Of a stretch of DNA of 64,000 nt, positions 57,346-64,000 are shown in pieces. The notes beneath the pieces are model-generated. The model had not been told where the DNA came from and searched no databases. It worked only from the letters and a program-made list of their open reading frames with translations. A program made the translations under genes and the position numbers. Position 1 is the first letter of the stretch; every line of letters begins with the position of its first letter. This DNA is from Pseudoalteromonas luteoviolacea (GTDB lineage Bacteria > Pseudomonadota > Gammaproteobacteria > Enterobacterales > Alteromonadaceae): positions 1 to 64,000 of the forward strand of contig NZ_JAKFZS010000029.1 of NCBI RefSeq assembly GCF_021654285.1. The letters run 5' to 3'.

Positions 57346-58872
57346 TTAGCTTAATTTAGCATCCAGCTCTTCTATCTTAGCTTTCCAAATAGCAGGGCCT
57401 TGTGTATGCGCATTAGCACCTTCACTATCTACAGCAACTGTTACTGGCATATCTTCTACTTCAAACTCGTAGATAGCTTCCATACCCAAGTCTTCAAACG
57501 CGACAACGCGGGACTTCTTAATTGCTTTAGCAACTAGGTATGCAGCACCACCCACAGCCATTAGATAAACAGCTTTATTTTGCTTGATTGATTCAACCGT
57601 TGCAGGGCCTCGTTCCGCCTTACCGATCATACCAACAAGGCCTGTTTTCTCCAACATCAAGTCAGTAAACTTATCCATACGTGTTGACGTAGTTGGGCCC
57701 GCAGGACCTACAACTTCATCACCCACAGCATCAACAGGACCAACGTAGTAAATAAACTTATTGGTGAAGTCGACACCTTCCGGTAAGCCTTCTCCTGAAT
57801 TGATCATTTCTTGCAGACGCTTATGAGCAGCATCACGACCCGTTAAAATTTTACCGGATAGCAATACAGTTTCACCCATCTTCCAATCTTGGATGTCATC
57901 TTTAGTTAATGTATCTAAATTCACGCGACGTGTGTCTTCACCCACTTCCCACGTTACTTCTGGCCAATCTTCTAGTTTTGGTGCTTTAAGATCTGCAGGA
58001 CCAGACCCATCAAGCGTGAAATGGACGTGACGAGTAGCGGCACAGTTCGGGATCATTACTACCGGCTTTGATGCAGCATGCGTAGGCGCAGTTTTGATTT
58101 TCACATCAACAACTGTTGTTAAACCACCAAGACCTTGAGCACCAATACCGAGTTTATTTGCTCTTTCAAAAATCTCTAAACGTAACTTTTCTTCCGCAGT
58201 CTCAGCGCCACGTTCCTGAAGATCATGAATATCCACTGGATCCATCAAAGACTCTTTCGCTAAGACTGCAGCCTTCTCTGCTGTTCCGCCAATACCGATA
58301 CCGATCATGCCTGGTGGACACCAACCAGCACCCATTGTTGGTAATGTCTTTTCAACCCAAGCTGCCACATCATCTGATGGGTTAAGCATCGCCATCTTAG
58401 TTTTATTTTCAGAGCCGCCCCCTTTAGCAGCAATCATCACTTCAACTTCAGCACCAGGTACCAAGTCTACGTGCACAACAGAAGGTGTATTGTCTTTGGT
58501 ATTCTTACGGCTGCCAGCTGGATCTGCAACGATTGAAGCACGAAGAGGATTATCTGGGTTGGTGTATGCACGACGAGTACCTTCGTCTACCATTTGTTGC
58601 ACAGTTAGATCTGTCTTATCCCACTTAACATCCATACCAACTTTAACGAAACAGGTAACAATGCCTGTATCTTGACAAAGTGGGCGCTTACCTTCTGCCG
58701 ACATACGTGAGTTGATTAAGATCTGTGCAATGGCATCTTTTGCAGCCTTGCTCTGTTCATTGTTATACGCTTTTTCTAGTGCTTGAACAAAATCAAGTGG
58801 GTGGTAGAAAGAAATATATTGTAATGCATCTTCAATGCTATCAATAAAATCTTGTTGACGGATAATACTCAT
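57346..58872 (-). CDS. fumA: Class I fumarate hydratase
   Basis: I chose ATG at 58872 (508 residues), since AAAGGA lies six bases upstream; ATG at 58893 would add seven. The class I pattern is clear: RPLCQDTGIVTCFVKVG with the first cluster Cys, then GAGWCPPGMIGIGIGG and PNCAATRHVHF. It needs a 4Fe-4S cluster and turns fumarate into malate in the TCA cycle. It is alone in its operon. Confidence 0.95.
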   Translation of the reverse strand: MSIIRQQDFIDSIEDALQYISFYHPLDFVQALEKAYNNEQSKAAKDAIAQILINSRMSAEGKRPLCQDTGIVTCFVKVGMDVKWDKTDLTVQQMVDEGTRRAYTNPDNPLRASIVADPAGSRKNTKDNTPSVVHVDLVPGAEVEVMIAAKGGGSENKTKMAMLNPSDDVAAWVEKTLPTMGAGWCPPGMIGIGIGGTAEKAAVLAKESLMDPVDIHDLQERGAETAEEKLRLEIFERANKLGIGAQGLGGLTTVVDVKIKTAPTHAASKPVVMIPNCAATRHVHFTLDGSGPADLKAPKLEDWPEVTWEVGEDTRRVNLDTLTKDDIQDWKMGETVLLSGKILTGRDAAHKRLQEMINSGEGLPEGVDFTNKFIYYVGPVDAVGDEVVGPAGPTTSTRMDKFTDLMLEKTGLVGMIGKAERGPATVESIKQNKAVYLMAVGGAAYLVAKAIKKSRVVAFEDLGMEAIYEFEVEDMPVTVAVDSEGANAHTQGPAIWKAKIEELDAKLS

Positions 58873-59107
58873 GACGGTTCCTTTAGTAACCATTAACTTT
58901 ATAAATGGTGTGTTCTTAATAAGTGGAAAAATGATGACCCTACCACTCTAATGCTAGTTAAACGCAAAATGACTTTATGCCCCCATTTTACTAAAACTAA
59001 TCATTTAGTCGCTGCGGCTATGAGTTATCACTCCTCTACTCTATAGATTCATTTCTAATTATGATAACCTCCTCGCCCGTTTCGGGCTAGTTTTCAGGGT
59101 CAAGTAA

Positions 59108-60454
59108 ATGATAAATGCACAGAATAATTGCATTGCCGTTGACATTTCACTCTCTACAGTTGAAGTTTTCGAAAAAATTTCAACTCAAGATCACGCTATT
59201 CTTCTAGATTCAAGTGACGCTGCACACGAAAATAGTCGCTACGACATCATCAGCTTTTCGCCAGCGCATGTATTAGAAGCCAGAAATGGACTGGTCTTCT
59301 TAGATGGCATTGCACAAGGTAAAAGCGTTTTTGAGATACTACATCAAGAATTAGAACAATTATCTCCTGAGCGCATAGAAACAGTGCCGTTTTGTGGTGG
59401 CTGGTTAGGTTACTTTGGCTATGACTTAGGGCGTTATATTGAATCATTGCCGCAAAATGCAATATCAGACATCCCTTTGCCAGATACTGTCGTAGGGCTC
59501 TACATGGATGCCTTGATTTACGATAATAAACAGCGCCAGTGGTATTATGTATCTCAACCTCATGTCGATCGCCTAAACGACTACCTCCTACTCATAGAAA
59601 GCGAGAATACTACCTCCCACTGTTTTGAATTGCAGAGCAATTGGCGATCCAACATGACAGAACAAGAATACCAAACTAAATTTCAGCGTATTCAGGACTA
59701 CCTACTCAGTGGAGATTGTTACCAAATCAATCTCGCGCAACGCTTCAGTGCGGATTATCATGGCTCTCCATGGGCGGCTTACAAAAAATTAAGGCAGCAA
59801 AACCGAGCGCCATTCTCTGCATTTTTCAATTTAGGAGAAGATGCTGCGATCGTTTCGGTTTCACCAGAGCGTTTTATATCCGTTCGCCAAAAGCAAGTAG
59901 AAACTAAGCCAATTAAGGGCACCTTGCCACGATTACCTGACTGTCATTTAGACTCAGAGCAAGCCAACAAATTACAAAATAGTAGCAAAGACCGAGCTGA
60001 AAATGTCATGATCGTAGACCTGTTACGTAACGACCTAGGTAAGGTTGCAGAACCAGGCTCAGTGTCTGTACCTAAACTATTTGAAATTGAAAGCTTCCCT
60101 GCTGTGCACCACCTCGTTAGTACCGTCACCAGTAAATTAGCCAAAGGGAAAAGTGCCGTAGACCAACTTGAAGCTGCATTTCCAGGAGGGTCAATCACTG
60201 GCGCGCCAAAAATCAGGGCAATGGAAATCATTGAGGAACTTGAACCTCATCGCCGAAGCGCGTACTGTGGGTCTATGGGTTATCTCAGTGCCTGTGGCGA
60301 TATGGATACATCCATTACGATCCGAACACTAGTCTGTGAAAACAATAAGATACACTGTTGGGCTGGCGGCGGCATTGTCGCTGATTCTCAGGTAGATGCG
60401 GAATATCAAGAAACCTATCATAAGGTCAATAAGATTTTACCTATATTGCAATGA
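59108..60454 (+). CDS. pabB: Aminodeoxychorismate synthase component I
   Basis: The protein has 448 residues. PIKGTLPRLPD near 260-270 holds the PIKGT motif with Lys. RAENVMIVDLLRNDLG and AFPGGSITGAPKIRAMEII are chorismate-enzyme marks. It makes 4-amino-4-deoxychorismate for folate with the PabA glutaminase. It overlaps nudL by four bases, so the two are coupled, as in several marine relatives. Confidence 0.94.
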   Translation: MINAQNNCIAVDISLSTVEVFEKISTQDHAILLDSSDAAHENSRYDIISFSPAHVLEARNGLVFLDGIAQGKSVFEILHQELEQLSPERIETVPFCGGWLGYFGYDLGRYIESLPQNAISDIPLPDTVVGLYMDALIYDNKQRQWYYVSQPHVDRLNDYLLLIESENTTSHCFELQSNWRSNMTEQEYQTKFQRIQDYLLSGDCYQINLAQRFSADYHGSPWAAYKKLRQQNRAPFSAFFNLGEDAAIVSVSPERFISVRQKQVETKPIKGTLPRLPDCHLDSEQANKLQNSSKDRAENVMIVDLLRNDLGKVAEPGSVSVPKLFEIESFPAVHHLVSTVTSKLAKGKSAVDQLEAAFPGGSITGAPKIRAMEIIEELEPHRRSAYCGSMGYLSACGDMDTSITIRTLVCENNKIHCWAGGGIVADSQVDAEYQETYHKVNKILPILQ

Positions 60455-61008
60455 AGCTTGAACATGTAATAAGCCGTTTTAGACTCGCTCACAGCCCTAC
60501 TCCCGACAAGAACTTGCAGGGTGTAGAAAGTGCTGTGTTAGTGCCATTGATTGAAGTTAATCAATGCACACATGTTTTACTGTGTAAGCGTGATGCCAGC
60601 TTAAGATCTCATCCAAGCCAAATTTGTTTTCCTGGTGGAAAAGCCGAGCAAAGCGATCGCTCTGCTATCGACACTGCCCTTCGAGAAACCTACGAGGAAA
60701 TTAGCCTGTGCAGGAAAGATATTACTGCACTTGGCCAGTTGCCAATTCACAGCACCTTGAGCGGATTTCATATTACACCTGTCGTTGGCAGAGTTCAGGA
60801 ATATGCAACTTGGGCAGAAAAAAGTAGCGAAGTAGAGCGTGTATTTACCATCCCCTTAACTGCGCTTATGGACCCTATTCAGTGGCAAAGCTACCCATGC
60901 AGATATCGCGGCCAGCCCATTAATATCAATGGATTCATGACTTCACATGGACTTTTATGGGGCGCCACAGCGAGTATTATCAAGAAATTCACTGACACAC
61001 TTTCTTAA
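60451..61008 (+). CDS. nudL: CoA pyrophosphatase, Nudix
   Basis: The protein has 185 residues. The Nudix box is GGKAEQSDRSAIDTALRETYEEI (long form GX5EX7REUXEE is present), and the UPF0035-type CoA pattern SLRSHPSQICFPGG precedes it. It splits CoA into 4'-phosphopantetheine and ADP. The start overlaps the pabB end. Confidence 0.92.
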   Translation: MKLEHVISRFRLAHSPTPDKNLQGVESAVLVPLIEVNQCTHVLLCKRDASLRSHPSQICFPGGKAEQSDRSAIDTALRETYEEISLCRKDITALGQLPIHSTLSGFHITPVVGRVQEYATWAEKSSEVERVFTIPLTALMDPIQWQSYPCRYRGQPININGFMTSHGLLWGATASIIKKFTDTLS

Positions 61009-61108
61009 TCTTATTACATTTGTCAATTTTCCGCTCAATAACGGGTTACTTCTGCAATAATTAACGTTATTATGTGCGCCCGTTCAGAGGCAATGATGAG
61101 TAAATTTT

Positions 61109-62485
61109 ATGATTAGTGCATTCGATATGTTCAGCATAGGTATAGGACCTTCGTCTTCTCATACTGTTGGACCAATGCGCGCTTCGCGTCTTTTTGTCAA
61201 AGATTTACAAGCTAGTAAGTTGATTGATGACGTCACTTCTGTAAAAGTCGAACTGTTTGGCTCACTGGGACAAACAGGTATTGGCCATGGTTCTGGCAAG
61301 GCAGTTATTTTGGGCCTGGCGGGTCACGATCCTGAAACGATAGATGCTGACCTTGTTCCAGAAATCCTAGAAAAAATTGAACAAGAACAAGTTATTTACC
61401 TTGATCAACAACATAAGGCCGACTTCCCAAAACAAGGAGCGGTTGTTTTTCATCGCCGTAAAACATTACCTAAGCACTCTAACGCAATGGAAATCCAAGC
61501 GTATAAGGGTGATGAGCTTATACATAGCCAAATTTATTATTCGATTGGCGGCGGCTTTATTGTAACCGATCAAGATTTTGAAGCCGAAAAACAAGCTGCA
61601 CTTGATATCCGAGAGCAAAACCCAGCTCCTTACTTATTTGATACCGCAGAAGAGCTACTACAAATTTGTAAAGAGACCGGGCTGAGCGTATCGGCACTTA
61701 TGATGGCCAATGAAAAAACATTACGTAGCGAAAAAGAAATAAAAGCAGAGCTTTTTAACATTTGGCAAGTAATGAAAGCATGCATCGAGCGTGGTATGCG
61801 TACTGAAGGGATCCTGCCCGGCGGTTTAAAGGTTAAGCGTCGAGCGCCCAGCCTATACCTAAAACTTAATGTTGAAAACAGTAACGACCCACTTCGTGCT
61901 ATGGATTGGGTAGACTTGTTTGCACTTGCAGTCAATGAAGAAAATGCTGCGGGCGGCCGCGTAGTTACCGCACCGACTAACGGTGCAGCAGGGATCTTGC
62001 CATCTGTGCTGATGTATTATCATACGTTTATCAAAGAAGTCGATGAAGAGATTGCAACTAAGTACTTACTGACAGCTGCTGCTATCGGTATTCTTTACAA
62101 GAAGAATGCCTCAATATCAGGGGCTGAAGTAGGCTGCCAAGGCGAAGTTGGTGTTGCCTGCTCTATGGCTGCTGGCGCACTGACTGAGATCATGGGTGGT
62201 AATGTTGTGCACGTTGAAAATGCTGCGGAAATTGGTATGGAGCATAACTTGGGATTAACGTGCGACCCTGTTGGTGGTTTAGTTCAAGTACCTTGCATTG
62301 AACGCAATGCTATGGGCGCAGTAAAAGCAATCAATGCATCAAGGCTCGCACTAAGAGGTACAGGTGAGCAAAAAGTATCTCTCGATAAAGTTATCAAAAC
62401 CATGTTAGATACAGGTAATGATATGAAGACCAAGTATAAGGAAACTGCTCGCGGTGGCCTTGCCGTCAATATCATCGAATGCTAA
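61109..62485 (+). CDS. sdaA: L-serine ammonia-lyase, single-chain
   Basis: The protein has 458 residues and turns L-serine into pyruvate and ammonia using a 4Fe-4S cluster. [17 protein letters not shown] near the start is the SdaA mark. [19 protein letters not shown] and [15 protein letters not shown] hold the cluster Cys residues. ATG at 61109 follows GATGAGTAAATTTT, a poor ribosome site. A strong terminator follows. Confidence 0.95.
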   Translation: MISAFDMFSIGIGPSSSHTVGPMRASRLFVKDLQASKLIDDVTSVKVELFGSLGQTGIGHGSGKAVILGLAGHDPETIDADLVPEILEKIEQEQVIYLDQQHKADFPKQGAVVFHRRKTLPKHSNAMEIQAYKGDELIHSQIYYSIGGGFIVTDQDFEAEKQAALDIREQNPAPYLFDTAEELLQICKETGLSVSALMMANEKTLRSEKEIKAELFNIWQVMKACIERGMRTEGILPGGLKVKRRAPSLYLKLNVENSNDPLRAMDWVDLFALAVNEENAAGGRVVTAPTNGAAGILPSVLMYYHTFIKEVDEEIATKYLLTAAAIGILYKKNASISGAEVGCQGEVGVACSMAAGALTEIMGGNVVHVENAAEIGMEHNLGLTCDPVGGLVQVPCIERNAMGAVKAINASRLALRGTGEQKVSLDKVIKTMLDTGNDMKTKYKETARGGLAVNIIEC

Positions 62486-62490
62486 TACAA

Positions 62491-62516
62491 AAAAACCCAA
62501 CGCAAGTTGGGTTTTT
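62491..62516. terminator. Terminator between sdaA and cysB
   Basis: AAAAACCCAAC pairs with GTTGGGTTTTT over GCAA, with A and T tracts outside. It can serve both sdaA (plus) and cysB (minus), which are convergent. Confidence 0.93.
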
Positions 62517-62538
62517 TATGATTCTGTCTGATGGCTTT

Positions 62539-63594
<1,056 letters not shown>

Positions 63595-63795
63595 CTAGCA
63601 TAGTTATTGTTTGCCTGATAGTAATTGTAACATTTACGCAATCATATAAGAAAAACGAATTAGAAACGTCTATACTGAAAAATGGTGTATTTAAAATCAT
63701 TTACATACACCTTGTTATTAAAACTATCCAATATACAATTGTTTGATGTAATATAAAAAATTATCGCCTTGGGTAGTTTTCGTAGAGAATCGGGT

Positions 63796-64000
63796 ATGTT
63801 TGTTTACATAATAGTATTGTTGATTGTTGCTTTGGTTATTATTGCTGTCTGGGTTAGTGCAATTCAACAACACAAAGAAAAACAAGAAGCAGAAAGACGT
63901 AAAGAGCTAGCAAAGCAAAAGCGGATCATTGAAGAATCCGAGGATGTTCTAGTGAATAGCTCAAACATACCTATGTCCAGTGAAATGCTCCGGGTCATTC
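63796..64000 (+). CDS. Membrane-anchored charged protein, cut by window end
   Basis: From ATG at 63796 the reading frame is open to the end (68 residues seen). Residues 2-22 are a membrane helix (VYIIVLLIVALVIIAVWV), followed by a charged coiled coil (HKEKQEAERRKELAKQKR). It is divergent from cysB. I cannot name the family from the part seen. Confidence 0.7.
   Translation, partial: MFVYIIVLLIVALVIIAVWVSAIQQHKEKQEAERRKELAKQKRIIEESEDVLVNSSNIPMSSEMLRVI

Noticed and set aside
59075-59087. Short GCCCG-TTT-CGGGC hairpin upstream of pabB as an attenuator
   Set aside because: The stem has only five pairs and lies close to the start codon; no leader peptide is visible.

Overview
The window looks like the chromosome of a marine gammaproteobacterium, most likely Pseudoalteromonas or a close Alteromonadales relative. 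Family resemblance and gene order point this way: an apt-dnaX-ybaB block, the DUF3450-TtpC-ExbB2-ExbD2-TonB2-TPR operon, a class I fumarase, a leucine dehydrogenase and CysB. The assignment rests on recognition by eye, not on a search. The base composition is moderately AT-rich throughout.

Positions 1 to about 41,050 are one lambda-like, cos-type siphophage prophage. It is inserted just behind ybaB, where recR would normally follow. The integrase gene lies at the right end and the left end falls outside the window. Reading from the right, the plus-strand arm carries integrase, a possible excisionase, an MT-A70 methyltransferase, a MazG-like protein, RdgC fused to an FtsK-gamma domain, SSB, a DUF1351-like protein and a Rad52-type annealase. 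A CI/Cro-like switch lies at 30.1-31.1 kb, with three lysogen-type genes beside it. The minus-strand arm then follows the lambda plan: an O-like initiator with iterons inside its gene, small regulators, an AAA ATPase, a Q-like protein, a nuclease, a Com-like zinc finger with an adenine methyltransferase, endolysin and holin, a lambda-like cos site, terminase, gpW, portal, S49 protease, gpD, major capsid, the connector and tail-tube genes, a G/T pair with a -1 frameshift site, tape measure, tail proteins, an SGNH-hydrolase fibre, NlpC/P60 and a J-like tail tip. Beyond J (1-3.1 kb) lies a cargo region: a solitary C5-cytosine methyltransferase, a small divergent regulator with four helically phased operators, and several small secreted proteins.

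From 41,078 to the end the DNA is host core. It holds ybaB, dnaX (with an A9 slippage site and a 51-bp repeat array) and apt. Next is an HvfABC/MNIO copper-peptide cluster whose precursor has ten EGKCG motifs. Then come dusC, a DksA-like protein, a DUF3080 lipoprotein, the TonB2 operon, a CatA-like acetyltransferase, leucine dehydrogenase with a LiuR-like palindrome, fumarase, pabB-nudL, sdaA and cysB.

The most notable points are the RdgC-FtsK-gamma fusion, the Com-like gene with a hairpin covering the downstream methyltransferase start, the phased operators of the cytosine methyltransferase, the recognisable cos site, the two recoding sites, and the HvfA-like repeat precursor.
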